Shown here: positions 32,402 through 42,762 of the stretch, one piece after another
How positions within the stretch are numbered: the stretch's first letter is position 1
How the letters are laid out: the number at the start of each line of letters is the position of its first letter
NCBI GenBank assembly: GCA_965183885.1
Contig: OZ238992.1
Coordinates: 248,001 to 312,000, forward strand
Length of the DNA stretch: 64,000 nt
Origin: UWMA-0277 sp965183885
GTDB taxonomy: Bacteria > Bacteroidota > Bacteroidia > Flavobacteriales > BACL11
Direction of reading: 5' to 3'
Position numbers and translations under genes: made by a program
Notes under the pieces: model-generated
Told to the model about the DNA's origin: nothing
Databases searched by the model: none
The model's input: the letters and a program-made list of their open reading frames with translations, nothing else

Positions 32402-35400
32402 TTAATCTTCTACAGTAGTTTCAACTTCTTCAGCAACAACCTCCTGAGCTTCCTCAGCTTGTTGTGCCAATCTATCAAACTCAACTTTAGAACCTACTAC
32501 AGTCTCTGCAGCTTGAATCAATCCTGTACCTGCTGGTATTTTCTTACCAATAATTACATTCTCTTTCAATCCAATTAAGTTATCACGCTTAGCGTTAATA
32601 GCAGCCTCATTTAATACTTTAGTAGTTTGCTGGAACGATGCAGCTGAAATCCAACTATCTACCTGTAGCGAAGCACGCGTAATACCTTGTAGTACAGGAG
32701 TAGCAACTGCAGGAACAGCATCTCTAGCCTCTACCTCTTTCATGTCTTTACGCTTCAATCTTGAATTCTCTTCTCTTAACTGTCTTGGAGAAACAATTTG
32801 TCCCACTTTCAATTCTTCTGAATCTCCAGCTTCTGTAATATATTTCATTCCAAATATCTTATCATTTTGCTCTTGGAATTGTTCTTTACCAACTAAAGAG
32901 TTTTCTAAGAAGTAAGTATCACCTGAATCAGCAATTTTAACTTTACGCATCATTTGTCTTACTAAGACTTCAAAGTGCTTATCGTTAATCTTCACCCCTT
33001 GTAAACGATATACATCTTGAATTTCATTTACAATATATTGTTGTACAGTAACTACACCTTTAATTGCTAAAATATCAGCTGGAGTAATAACACCATCACA
33101 AAGTGGAGTACCTGATTTCACATAATCATTTTCCTGAACTAAAATATGTTTAGAAAGTTTGATTAAGTACTTTTTCGTTTCACCATTTTTAGAAGTAATG
33201 ATAATTTCTCTATTTCCTCTCTTAATTTTACCAAAGGCTACAGAACCATCAATCTCAGAAACAACAGCAGGGTTTGAAGGATTTCTAGCTTCAAACATTT
33301 CTGTTACTCTTGGAAGACCCCCTGTAATATCCCCAGATGAACCTGCTGACCTAGGAATTTTTGCTAAAATTGTACCTGCTTTAATTTTATCACCATCCTC
33401 AACTGCTAAGTGAGCTCCTACAGGAACACTATAGTTTCTATCAGTTATTGTTATCGAAGGAGAAACTTTTCTGTTTCTACTATCAATAATTACTTTTTCC
33501 TGGTGTCCAGTTTGTTCATCAGACTCTGTACGGTAAGATACTCCTTCAGAAATATCATTAAATTCAATTTTACCTGAAACCTCAGAAACAATTACTGCAT
33601 TGTATGGATCCCACTCACAAACAACATCTCCCTTCTTAACATTACCTTCTTTAATAAAGATTGTTGAACCATAAGGTACAATTTGTGAAGATAGAATAAC
33701 TCCATTTTTATCATCAATTACTCTAGTCTCTGCAGATCTACTAATTACAATTTCAATTTCCTCTCCATCTTTATTAGTTGATTTTACAGTTCTTAAATCT
33801 TCAATTTCTAATCTACCATCTTTCTTAATAACAATAGATGCATCAACCTCTGATCTAGATGCTGTACCCCCAACGTGGAAAGTTCTAAGTGTAAGCTGTG
33901 TACCTGGCTCTCCAACAGACTGAGCTGCAACAACTCCAACAGACTCACCTACTTGAGCCATTCTGTTTGTTGATAATGACTTACCATAACACTTTTTACA
34001 AATACCTCTTCTAGTAGCACATGTTAAAGCTGATCTTACTTCAACCATCTCAATTCCTGCTTTATCAATTGCAACTGCAACTGTAGCTGAAATCATATCA
34101 CCTGAGGCTACTAATAACTTTTCAGTTTTTGGATGATAAACATCGTGTAAACTTACTCTACCAGAAATTCTATCACTTAATGACTCTACAATATCATCAT
34201 TGTTTTTAAGTGCAAAAGTTTCTAATCCTCTTAATGTTTCACAATCATCTTCAGTAACAATTACATCCTGTGCAACATCTACTAACCTTCTTGTTAAATA
34301 ACCTGCATCGGCTGTTTTAAGTGCAGTATCGGCAAGTCCTTTACGCGCACCGTGAGTAGAGATAAAGTATTCCAAAATAGATAAACCTTCTCTAAAGTTT
34401 GTTGTAATAGGATTTTCAATAATAGATTCACCATGATCACCTGATTTTTTAGGCTTAGCCATTAACCCCCTCATACCTGAAAGCTGACGAATTTGTTCCT
34501 TAGACCCCCTTGCTCCAGAGTCAAGCATCATATATACTGAGTTAAATCCTTGCTTATCAGTACTAATATTACGCATTACTATATCAGTAAGCCTAGCATT
34601 AGTAGTTGTCCAAACATCAATTACTTGGTTATATCTTTCATTATTAGTAATGAAACCCATTGCGTAATTACCCTTAATCTCATCAACCTTCTTATTTGCA
34701 TCAGCAATTAACCCTTCTTTTTCTTGAGGAACAATTACATCACCAAGGTTAAATGATAGTCCACCTTTAAATGCCATGTTAAAACCAATAGTCTTAATTG
34801 CATCTAAGAAGTGTACTGTACCAGCAACACCACATCTTTCTAATACATCACCAATAATATTTCTAAGTGCTTTTTTAGTAAGTAATTCATTAACAAACTC
34901 TACCTCACTAGGTACAAATTCGTTAAATAAAACTCTACCAACAGTAGTTTCAATTAATGAAGTATTCCCTTTTGTATCTACATTTCTTACTTTAATTACA
35001 GCGTGTAAGTCTGCTTTTTTCTCATTATAAGCAATCTTTACTTCATCCAAAGAATAGAAAGTCATTCCTTCTCCTTTTACTTTTTCTTCATCAGTAGATA
35101 CTTTTGACTTAGTCATATAGTATAAACCAAGTACCATATCCTGTGAAGGTACAGTAATAGGAGCTCCATTTGCAGGGTTAAGAATGTTATGTGAAGCAAG
35201 CATTAATACTTGAGCTTCTAATATTGCAGCAGCTCCTAATGGTAAGTGTACAGCCATCTGATCCCCATCAAAATCGGCATTAAATGCCGCACAAGCTAAT
35301 GGATGTAACTGAATTGCTTTACCTTCAATCATCTTAGGTTGGAAAGCCTGAATACCTAAACGGTGAAGCGTAGGAGCTCTGTTTAATAATACAGGATGCC

Positions 35401-36706
35401 CTTTCATCACGTTTTCTAAGATATCCCAAACAACAGGCTCTTTACTGTCAATAATCTTTTTAGCAGACTTAACTGTTTTTACAATTCCTCTTTCAATCAG
35501 TTTTCTAATGATAAATGGCTTATATAATTCAGCTGCCATATCTTTAGGTAATCCACACTCATGTAATTCTAATTCAGGTCCTACAACAATTACCGAACGT
35601 GCAGAGTAATCTACCCTTTTACCTAATAAGTTCTGACGGAATCTACCTTGTTTCCCTTTTAAAGAATCAGATAATGATTTTAATGCTCTTTTACCATCTG
35701 CTTTTACTGCTGATGATTTTCTTGAGTTATCAAAAAGAGCATCTACAGATTCCTGTAACATTCTTTTTTCATTTCTCAAAATAATTTCTGGAGCATTAAT
35801 CTCCATTAATCTTTTTAATCTGTTATTTCTGATAATAACTCTTCTATATAAATCATTTAAATCAGAAGTAGCAAAACGACCACCATCTAATGGAACTAAA
35901 GGTCTTAATTCCGGTGGAATAACTGGAATAACTTTTACAGTCATCCACTCTGGTCTATTTTCAGTATGCATTTGTCCTTCACGCATTGCCTCAACAATTT
36001 GTAAGCGCTTTAATGCTTCTGTTTTTCTTTGTTGTGAAGTTTCAGTATCAGCTTGATTTCTTAACTGGTATGATAAATCATCTAAGTTTAATTTTGCTAA
36101 TAAATCATGGATAGCTTCTGCTCCCATTTTTGCAACAAATTTCTTAGGATCAGTATCACTTAAATATTGATTTTCTATTGGTTGAGCATCTAAAATATCT
36201 AAATACTCTTCTTCGGTTAAAAAGTCTAAATATTTTACAGCTTCTCCTTCTGCATTTACAGTTCCTTCTCCTTCATTAATTACTACAAATCTTTCATAGT
36301 AAATAATCATATCTAATTTCTTAGATGGAAGTCCTAATAAATAACCAATTTTATTAGGTAAAGTACGGAAATACCAAATATGAGCAACAGGAACTACTAA
36401 ACTAATATGTCCTATTCTTTCTCTCCTTACTTTTTTCTCTGTTACTTCAACACCACATCTATCACATACAATTCCTCTATAACGGATTCTTTTGTATTTC
36501 CCACAATGACATTCAAAATCCTTAGTAGGACCAAATACTCGCTCACAAAATAATCCACCACTTTCTGGCTTATATGTTCTATAGTTAATAGTTTCTGGTT
36601 TAGTAACCTCCCCAGATGATTTTTCTAAAATATCTTCAGGAGATGATAAACTAATTTTGATAGTATTAATATCCTGAGTTTGTCTGTTATTTTTATTATT
36701 TCTCAT
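32402..36706 (-). CDS. rpoC: RNA polymerase beta' subunit
   Basis: 1434 residues. The zinc finger CHCGKYKRIRYRGIVCDRC lies near 65-85, the active-site Mg-binding NADFDGDQMAVH near 475, the trigger-loop and bridge-helix region (GARGSKEQIRQLSGMRGLM near 735, EPGTQLTLRTFHVGG near 930), and a second zinc site formed by Cys at CATRRGICKKCYG near 895. The C-terminal tail is Glu-rich (EEAQEVVAEEVE). It lies eight bases after rpoB and is followed by DUF3467 in the same operon. Confidence 0.99.
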   Translation of the reverse strand: MRNNKNNRQTQDINTIKISLSSPEDILEKSSGEVTKPETINYRTYKPESGGLFCERVFGPTKDFECHCGKYKRIRYRGIVCDRCGVEVTEKKVRRERIGHISLVVPVAHIWYFRTLPNKIGYLLGLPSKKLDMIIYYERFVVINEGEGTVNAEGEAVKYLDFLTEEEYLDILDAQPIENQYLSDTDPKKFVAKMGAEAIHDLLAKLNLDDLSYQLRNQADTETSQQRKTEALKRLQIVEAMREGQMHTENRPEWMTVKVIPVIPPELRPLVPLDGGRFATSDLNDLYRRVIIRNNRLKRLMEINAPEIILRNEKRMLQESVDALFDNSRKSSAVKADGKRALKSLSDSLKGKQGRFRQNLLGKRVDYSARSVIVVGPELELHECGLPKDMAAELYKPFIIRKLIERGIVKTVKSAKKIIDSKEPVVWDILENVMKGHPVLLNRAPTLHRLGIQAFQPKMIEGKAIQLHPLACAAFNADFDGDQMAVHLPLGAAAILEAQVLMLASHNILNPANGAPITVPSQDMVLGLYYMTKSKVSTDEEKVKGEGMTFYSLDEVKIAYNEKKADLHAVIKVRNVDTKGNTSLIETTVGRVLFNEFVPSEVEFVNELLTKKALRNIIGDVLERCGVAGTVHFLDAIKTIGFNMAFKGGLSFNLGDVIVPQEKEGLIADANKKVDEIKGNYAMGFITNNERYNQVIDVWTTTNARLTDIVMRNISTDKQGFNSVYMMLDSGARGSKEQIRQLSGMRGLMAKPKKSGDHGESIIENPITTNFREGLSILEYFISTHGARKGLADTALKTADAGYLTRRLVDVAQDVIVTEDDCETLRGLETFALKNNDDIVESLSDRISGRVSLHDVYHPKTEKLLVASGDMISATVAVAIDKAGIEMVEVRSALTCATRRGICKKCYGKSLSTNRMAQVGESVGVVAAQSVGEPGTQLTLRTFHVGGTASRSEVDASIVIKKDGRLEIEDLRTVKSTNKDGEEIEIVISRSAETRVIDDKNGVILSSQIVPYGSTIFIKEGNVKKGDVVCEWDPYNAVIVSEVSGKIEFNDISEGVSYRTESDEQTGHQEKVIIDSRNRKVSPSITITDRNYSVPVGAHLAVEDGDKIKAGTILAKIPRSAGSSGDITGGLPRVTEMFEARNPSNPAVVSEIDGSVAFGKIKRGNREIIITSKNGETKKYLIKLSKHILVQENDYVKSGTPLCDGVITPADILAIKGVVTVQQYIVNEIQDVYRLQGVKINDKHFEVLVRQMMRKVKIADSGDTYFLENSLVGKEQFQEQNDKIFGMKYITEAGDSEELKVGQIVSPRQLREENSRLKRKDMKEVEARDAVPAVATPVLQGITRASLQVDSWISAASFQQTTKVLNEAAINAKRDNLIGLKENVIIGKKIPAGTGLIQAAETVVGSKVEFDRLAQQAEEAQEVVAEEVETTVED

Positions 36707-36714
36707 GAGTTATT

Positions 36715-39700
36715 TTATTCAAATGATACTTTTAATCCTAATCCATTTAATTCGTGTAACAATACATTAAATGATTCTGGAATACCTGGTTTAGGTAATT
36801 CTTTACCTTTTACAATGCTCTCGAAAGCCTTAGCTCTACCAATTACATCATCCGATTTAAGAGTTAACATCTCTTGTAAGATATTAGCTGCACCATATCC
36901 CTCAAGTGCCCAAACCTCCATCTCTCCAAGTCTTTGCCCTCCAAACTGAGCCTTACCTCCAAGTGGTTGTTGTGTAATTAATGAGTATGGCCCAATTGAA
37001 CGAGCATGCATCTTATCATCAATTAAGTGACCTAGCTTAAGCATGTAGATAATACCTACAGTTGCTGTTTGCTCAAAACGTTCACCTGTTCCACCATCAT
37101 AAAGATAAGTTTGACCTAATCTTGGTAAGTTAGCTTCATCAGTTTCAGTATTAATTTGATCAATACTTGCTCCATCAAATACTGGAGTAAAATATTTTTT
37201 ACCTAATTCTTGTCCAGCCCATCCTAAGATAGTCTCATAAATCTGACCAAGGTTCATCCTTGATGGTACACCAAGTGGATTTAAGATAATATCAACTGGT
37301 GTTCCATCTTCTAAGAAAGGCATATCCTCATCTCTAACTACACGAGATACAATACCTTTATTACCATGACGCCCTGCTAACTTATCCCCAACCTTAATTT
37401 TTCTTTTTTGAGCTATCTGAACTTTTGCTAATTGCAATACTCCATTAGGCAATTCATCACCAATAGTAATTGCAAAACGCTTTCTTCTATACTCACCATA
37501 AATTTCATTATATCTTCTTAGGTAGTTTTCAATAGTTCTGTTTACAAGTTGGTTATTTTCTTTACTACCTGTCCATTTATAAGGATCTACCATAGTAAAG
37601 TCAATTCCTAATAAGATTTTCTTAGTAAACTTAGTACTCTTATTAACTACTTCCTCACCTAAGATATTCTTAACTCCTTTAGCTGCTTTACCACCAATAA
37701 TTTGGTATAATTTAGTAGCTAATACATTCTTAAGAGCAAATGCTTCTCTTTCAAATATTTCGTCTAATCTTTCTAGCTCTTCTTTATCTTGTGATTTTGC
37801 TCTTCTATCTTTAAGTGTTTTTGAGAATAATGATTTTCCAATTACAACTCCTTGATTAGAAGGTTTTGCTTTTAATGAAGCATCTTTTACATCTCCTGCT
37901 TTTTCACCAAAAATAGCTCTTAGTAATTTTTCTTCTGGAGTTGGATCTGACTCTCCTTTAGGAGTAATCTTACCAATAAGAATATCACCCGTTTGTATAT
38001 GAGCTCCAATTCTTACCATTCCATATTCATCTAGATCTTTAGTTGCTGTTTCTGAAATGTTAGGGATATCAGCTGTTAATTCTTCAGCTCCTCTCTTAGT
38101 CTCTCTAACATTTACAACATGCTCAGCAATATGTAAAGAAGTAAATAAGTCTTCCCTTACAACTCTTTCAGATAAAATAATTGCATCCTCAAAGTTATAC
38201 CCTTTCCAAGGCATAAAGGCAACTTTTAAGTTACGCCCAATAGCTAATTCACCGTTTTCAGTTGCATAACCATGGCATAATACTTGCCCTTTAGTAACTT
38301 TATCTCCAACTCTAACAATCGGTTGAATATTAATACAAGTTCTTTGATTTGTTTTTTGGAATTTAGTTAAGCTGTATGATTTTTCAGCATCATCAAAACT
38401 TACTAATTCTTCTTCCTCATTTTTAATGTACTTTACTTTAATTGTATTTGCATCAACATAAGTAACTACACCTTCTCCTTCTGCATTAATCATTGTTCTA
38501 GAATCACGAGCAACATGAGGCTCTAATCCTGTACCAACAATTGGCGCATCAGTTCTTAATAAAGGTACTGCCTGACGCATCATATTCGACCCCATCAAGG
38601 CTCTATTCGCATCATCATGCTCCAAGAAAGGAATCAAAGATGCTGCAATAGATGCAATCTGATTAGGAGCTACATCCATCAAAGTTACATTCTTAGGCTC
38701 AGCAATTAAATAATCTGCCTCTCTTCTAGATTGTATTCTCTCATTTTCAAATGAACCATCTTCAGTTAATGGAGCATTTGCTTGTGCAATAATTTGCTCC
38801 TCCTCCTCCTCAGCACTTTTATAAATTGGTGCCTCAGTAAGATCAATCTTCCCTTCAGCTACATTTCTGTAAGGAGTTTCAATAAACCCTAAGTCATTAA
38901 TTTTTGCAAATACACTTAAAGATGAAATCAAACCAATATTTGGTCCCTCAGGAGTTTCGATAGGACAAAGTCTTCCATAGTGAGTATAGTGAACATCACG
39001 CACCTCAAACCCTGCTCTTTCCCTTGTTAAACCTCCAGGCCCTAAAGCTGAAATTCTTCTTTTATGTGTTACCTCTGCTAGTGGATTTGTTTGATCCATA
39101 AACTGAGATAATTGTGAAGTTCCAAAGAATGAGTTAATTACTGCTGATAATGTTTTTGCATTAATCAAGTCAATAGGTGTAAATACCTCATTATCTCTAA
39201 CATTCATTCTTTCACGGATAGTTCTTGCCATTCTACTCAAACCAACATTAAACTGGTTCGAAAGCTGCTCACCTACCGTTCTAATTCTTCTATTACTCAA
39301 GTGATCGATATCATCAACATCAACCTTAGAGTTTACTAATGAAATTAAGTTACTGATAATAGAAACGATATCTTCGTTTGTCAATACCATTTTATCAGCA
39401 GGAACATCTAATTTTAATCTTCTATTAATTCTGAATCTACCTACATGACCTAAACTATATCTTTGGTCAGAGAAGAATAATTTATCAATAATTCCTCTTG
39501 CAGTTTCATCATCTGGCGCTTCAGCAGATCTTAATTGTCTATAAATATGTCTTACAGCTTCCACTTCTGAGTTGGTAGGATCTTTCTGTAAAGTATTATA
39601 AACTAACGCATGGTCACCTGTAGTACCATCATCCTTATGTAGTAAGATAGTTTCAACACCTGAATCAACTATTTCATCTATATGTGATTTTTCAATAATA

Positions 39701-40524
39701 GTATCTCTTTCAAGAATCACTTCATTTCTTTCAATAGGTACTAATTCTCCAGTATCTTCATCAACAAAATCATCTACCCAAGACTTTAATACTCTGGCTG
39801 CTAATTTTCTTCCAACAACTCTCTTTAATCCACTTTTAGAAACTTTTACTTCATCTGCAAGGTTAAAAATTTCAAGAATATCTCTATCACTTTCATACCC
39901 AATAGCTCTTAATAAAGTGGTAACTGGTAATTTTTTCTTTCTATCAATGTAAGCATACATTACATTGTTAATATCTGTTGTAAACTCAATCCAAGAACCT
40001 TTAAAAGGAATTACTCTTGCTGAGTATAATTTTGTTCCATTTGAATGGAAGCTTTGTCCAAAAAACACACCTGGTGATCTGTGTAACTGTGATACCACAA
40101 TACGTTCAGCACCATTAACAACAAAACTACCTTTAGGTGTCATAAATGGAATATTTCCAAAATAAACATCCTGAACAATAGTTTCAAAATCTTCGTGATC
40201 TGGGTCTGTACAATATAATTTTAATTTAACTTTTAAAGGAACTTTAAATGTTAACCCTCTATCAATACACTCTTCAATAGAATATCTTGGAGGGTCAATA
40301 GTATAATCAATAAATTCTAGAACGAAATTATTTCTAGAATCTGTAATAGGGAAAAGTTCTTCAAATGCTTTGTAAAGTCCTTCATTTCTTCTTTCTTCTA
40401 AGGTAGTACCTATTTGAAAGAATGATTGAAAACTTTTAAGCTGTATATCCAAAAAATCAGGGAAATTAACCGTGTTTTTTATGGATGCGAAATTAATTCT
40501 TTGGGTGTTATTTTTTTTAGCCAA
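36715..40524 (-). CDS. rpoB: RNA polymerase beta subunit
   Basis: 1269 residues, full length. The rifampicin region GTSQLSQFMDQTNPLAEVTHKRRISALGPGG is present near 470-500 with the sensitive-type residues. GRNLKVAFMPWKGYNFEDAI near 765, KLAGRHGNKGIVS near 1050 and the C-terminal GGKAQFGGQRLGEMEVWALE near 1190 are standard. A run of Glu near 570 (SAEEEEEQ) marks a lineage-specific spot. Separated from rplL by 103 bases holding a terminator-like hairpin. Confidence 0.99.
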   Translation of the reverse strand: MAKKNNTQRINFASIKNTVNFPDFLDIQLKSFQSFFQIGTTLEERRNEGLYKAFEELFPITDSRNNFVLEFIDYTIDPPRYSIEECIDRGLTFKVPLKVKLKLYCTDPDHEDFETIVQDVYFGNIPFMTPKGSFVVNGAERIVVSQLHRSPGVFFGQSFHSNGTKLYSARVIPFKGSWIEFTTDINNVMYAYIDRKKKLPVTTLLRAIGYESDRDILEIFNLADEVKVSKSGLKRVVGRKLAARVLKSWVDDFVDEDTGELVPIERNEVILERDTIIEKSHIDEIVDSGVETILLHKDDGTTGDHALVYNTLQKDPTNSEVEAVRHIYRQLRSAEAPDDETARGIIDKLFFSDQRYSLGHVGRFRINRRLKLDVPADKMVLTNEDIVSIISNLISLVNSKVDVDDIDHLSNRRIRTVGEQLSNQFNVGLSRMARTIRERMNVRDNEVFTPIDLINAKTLSAVINSFFGTSQLSQFMDQTNPLAEVTHKRRISALGPGGLTRERAGFEVRDVHYTHYGRLCPIETPEGPNIGLISSLSVFAKINDLGFIETPYRNVAEGKIDLTEAPIYKSAEEEEEQIIAQANAPLTEDGSFENERIQSRREADYLIAEPKNVTLMDVAPNQIASIAASLIPFLEHDDANRALMGSNMMRQAVPLLRTDAPIVGTGLEPHVARDSRTMINAEGEGVVTYVDANTIKVKYIKNEEEELVSFDDAEKSYSLTKFQKTNQRTCINIQPIVRVGDKVTKGQVLCHGYATENGELAIGRNLKVAFMPWKGYNFEDAIILSERVVREDLFTSLHIAEHVVNVRETKRGAEELTADIPNISETATKDLDEYGMVRIGAHIQTGDILIGKITPKGESDPTPEEKLLRAIFGEKAGDVKDASLKAKPSNQGVVIGKSLFSKTLKDRRAKSQDKEELERLDEIFEREAFALKNVLATKLYQIIGGKAAKGVKNILGEEVVNKSTKFTKKILLGIDFTMVDPYKWTGSKENNQLVNRTIENYLRRYNEIYGEYRRKRFAITIGDELPNGVLQLAKVQIAQKRKIKVGDKLAGRHGNKGIVSRVVRDEDMPFLEDGTPVDIILNPLGVPSRMNLGQIYETILGWAGQELGKKYFTPVFDGASIDQINTETDEANLPRLGQTYLYDGGTGERFEQTATVGIIYMLKLGHLIDDKMHARSIGPYSLITQQPLGGKAQFGGQRLGEMEVWALEGYGAANILQEMLTLKSDDVIGRAKAFESIVKGKELPKPGIPESFNVLLHELNGLGLKVSFE

Positions 40525-40560
40525 GGCTGTAAGTTTTAGTTATAAGAAAAGGGGTTCTAT

Positions 40561-40610
40561 AAAAAAACGAAAGGGTTTAAACCTTATGTTACCATAAGAT
40601 TTAAACCTTT
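40561..40610 (-). terminator. Terminator-like attenuator between rplL and rpoB
   Basis: The minus strand folds into a long stem: AAGGTTTAAATCTTATG pairs with CATAAGGTTTAAACCCTT around a GTAA loop (GNRA type), followed by CG and seven Ts. It ends about 36 bases before rpoB. Partial termination here would lower rpoBC output relative to the ribosomal proteins, as the known rplL-rpoB attenuator does in E. coli. Confidence 0.7.
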
Positions 40611-40627
40611 TAAATGTTTAAAGAAAA

Positions 40628-41005
40628 TTACTTAAGCTCTACTACAGCTCCAGCTTCTTCTAATGATTTCTGAATTCCTTCAGCTTCATCTTTACTTACT
40701 CCTTCTTTTACTGCTTTTGGAGCACTATCAACGATATCTTTAGCTTCTTTCAATCCTAAACCTGTTAATTCTTTTACAGTTTTAACAACTTTTAATTTTG
40801 AAGCACCTGCTTCTTTTAAGATAACATCAAATTCAGTTTTTTCTTCACCTGCATCTGCTGATCCTCCTGCTGCTGGACCTGCTACTGCTACTGCAGCTGC
40901 TGCTGGCTCAATACCATACTCATCTTTAAGTATAGTTGCTAATTCGTTAACATCTTTTACTGATAAGTTAACTAATTGTTCTGCGAAATCTTTTAAATCT
41001 GCCAT
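40628..41005 (-). CDS. rplL: Ribosomal protein bL12 (L7/L12)
   Basis: 125 residues: an N-terminal dimerisation helix pair (LKDFAEQLVNLSVKDVNELATIL), an Ala/Gly-rich hinge (AAAAVAVAGPAAGGSADAG, about 35-53), and the C-terminal domain with EKTEFDVILKEAG, KLKVVKTVKELTGLGLKEAKDIVDSAPK and a terminal VELK. It recruits GTPase factors to the ribosome. Follows rplJ by 54 bases. Confidence 0.99.
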   Translation of the reverse strand: MADLKDFAEQLVNLSVKDVNELATILKDEYGIEPAAAAVAVAGPAAGGSADAGEEKTEFDVILKEAGASKLKVVKTVKELTGLGLKEAKDIVDSAPKAVKEGVSKDEAEGIQKSLEEAGAVVELK

Positions 41006-41059
41006 TTTATTTGTTTTTATTTGTTTGTTTATATATTAAATGTTGGAAGCATTTCTTCT

Positions 41060-41581
41060 TTATGAAGCCTTTTCTTCTAAGGCTTTTACGATTCCTGAAA
41101 GTTTATTACCACCTGACTGTAAAGCAGAGATAACATTCTTAGCTGGAGATTGTAATAATGTGATAATATCACCAATCAATTCGTCTTTAGACTTAAGATC
41201 TTTAAGAGTTGCTAAGTTCTCATCACCAATATAGAAGGCTTCCTCAATATGAGCACCTTTTAAAATTGGCTTAGCATTTTTCTTTCTAAATTCTGAGATT
41301 ACTTTTGCAGGTCCATTTCCAGCCTCAGCAAACATTAATGAAGTATTTCCTTTCAATACTTCATAAAGCTCACTAAAATCAGTTTCGTTTTTCTCAAAAG
41401 CTTTTTTCAAAAGAGTATTTTTCACAACTTGTAAAGAAACTTCTCTTTTGTAACACAATCTTCTTAAGCTACTATTTTCTTCAGCAGTCAATCCTGAGAT
41501 ATCAGCTAAATAAAAATTCTTATTATCATTAAGCATCCCATCAAGGACCTCAATTAATTGATTTTTTTCTTGTTTATTCAT
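41060..41581 (-). CDS. rplJ: Ribosomal protein uL10
   Basis: 173 residues. It opens MNKQEKNQLIEVLDGML, followed by FYLADISGLTAEENSSLRRLCYKREVSLQVVKNTL typical for L10 (about 23-57), GNTSLMFAEAG near 89, and a C-terminal helix for L12 binding (IVKALEEKA). It forms the stalk base with bL12. The gene follows rplA by 20 bases. Confidence 0.98.
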   Translation of the reverse strand: MNKQEKNQLIEVLDGMLNDNKNFYLADISGLTAEENSSLRRLCYKREVSLQVVKNTLLKKAFEKNETDFSELYEVLKGNTSLMFAEAGNGPAKVISEFRKKNAKPILKGAHIEEAFYIGDENLATLKDLKSKDELIGDIITLLQSPAKNVISALQSGGNKLSGIVKALEEKAS

Positions 41582-41601
41582 TTTACGCTTTTCTAAATTA
41601 A

Positions 41602-42291
41602 TTATACTAATGAGTTAGCATCAATTTCAACACCTAATCCCATAGTACTTGACATAAATACACTTTTAACATAAGTACCTTTAGCTGCTGAAGGCTTTAA
41701 CTTAATAATTGTCTGTAATAATTCGTTAGCATTTTCAGAAATCTTTTGAGCATCAAAAGAAACCTTACCAACAGAAGCGTGAATTATACCGTTTTTTTCA
41801 ACTTTAAAATCTATTTTTCCTTTTTTAACATCAGTAACTGCTTTTGCAACATCTTGTGTTACTGTTCCTGACTTTGGGTTTGGCATTAATCCTCTAGGCC
41901 CTAAAACTCTACCTAAAGCACCAATTTTACCCATAATTGAAGGCATAGTTACAATTACATCGATATCAGTCCATCCACCTTTGATTTTTTCAATATACTC
42001 ATCTAAACCAACATAATCAGCTCCAGCTGCTTTTGCTTCTTCTTCTTTATCAGCAGTAACTAAAGCTAATACCTTAAGAGTTTTACCTGTACCATGTGGT
42101 AATGAAGCTACTCCTCTTACCATTTGATTTGCTTGCCTTGGATCAACACCTAATCGTACTGCTAAATCAACAGTAGCGTCAAATTTTGTTTTAGAATTTT
42201 CCTTTACTATTGCAGAAGCTTCATCTAAAGAGTATGATTTTTTTAAATCAACTTTTGAAATTGCTTCTTTTCTGTTTTTACTAGTTCCCAT
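41602..42291 (-). CDS. rplA: Ribosomal protein uL1
   Basis: 229 residues with the two-domain L1 layout: DATVDLAVRLGVDPRQANQMVRGVASLPHGTGK (about 38-70), the second domain with MPSIMGKIGALGRVLGPRGLMPNPKSGTVT (about 115-144) and the C-terminal TYVKSVFMSSTMGLGVEID. It binds the L1 stalk of 23S rRNA and in many bacteria represses its own operon. Confidence 0.99.
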   Translation of the reverse strand: MGTSKNRKEAISKVDLKKSYSLDEASAIVKENSKTKFDATVDLAVRLGVDPRQANQMVRGVASLPHGTGKTLKVLALVTADKEEEAKAAGADYVGLDEYIEKIKGGWTDIDVIVTMPSIMGKIGALGRVLGPRGLMPNPKSGTVTQDVAKAVTDVKKGKIDFKVEKNGIIHASVGKVSFDAQKISENANELLQTIIKLKPSAAKGTYVKSVFMSSTMGLGVEIDANSLV

Positions 42292-42314
42292 TACTATAAA
42301 CTATTTAATATTTA

Positions 42315-42758
42315 TTAATTTGATGCAGGAAATTCTCCCTTAACATTAATTCCCATACTTCTTGCAGTACCTGCAACCATTTTCATTGCTGATTCTACTT
42401 TAAAAGCATTTAAATCTGCCATTTTATCTTCTGCAATTGCTTTTACTTGATCCCAAGTAATTGTAGCAACCTTTACTCTATTAGGCTCACCTGAACCACT
42501 TTTCTTTTTTGCAGCAGCTAATATTTGTGCAGCAGCAGGAGCTGTTTTAATGATAAATTCGAATGATTTATCTGCATATACAGTAATAACAACAGGAACA
42601 ATACTCCCTGCTTTATCTTGTGTTCTTGCATTAAACTGCTTACAGAACTCCATAATATTCACCCCTTTTGCCCCTAATGCAGGTCCAACTGGTGGTGCAG
42701 GATTTGCTGCTCCTCCTCTAATCTGTAACTTAATAAGTGCTGAAATTTCTTTTGCCAT
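42315..42758 (-). CDS. rplK: Ribosomal protein uL11
   Basis: 147 residues. ALIKLQIRGGAANPAPPVGPALGAKGVNIMEFCKQFNA (about 6-43) contains the Pro-rich stalk-base motif, and the C-terminal RNA-binding domain reads KMADLNAFKVESAMKMVAGTARSMGINV. Four bases separate it from nusG. Confidence 0.99.
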   Translation of the reverse strand: MAKEISALIKLQIRGGAANPAPPVGPALGAKGVNIMEFCKQFNARTQDKAGSIVPVVITVYADKSFEFIIKTAPAAAQILAAAKKKSGSGEPNRVKVATITWDQVKAIAEDKMADLNAFKVESAMKMVAGTARSMGINVKGEFPASN

Positions 42759-42762
42759 TTAT

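Noticed and set aside
38057..40165. Plus-strand frames of 60-90 codons within rpoB and rpoC
   Set aside because: Shadows of the conserved beta and beta' coding sequence, without promoters or family features.
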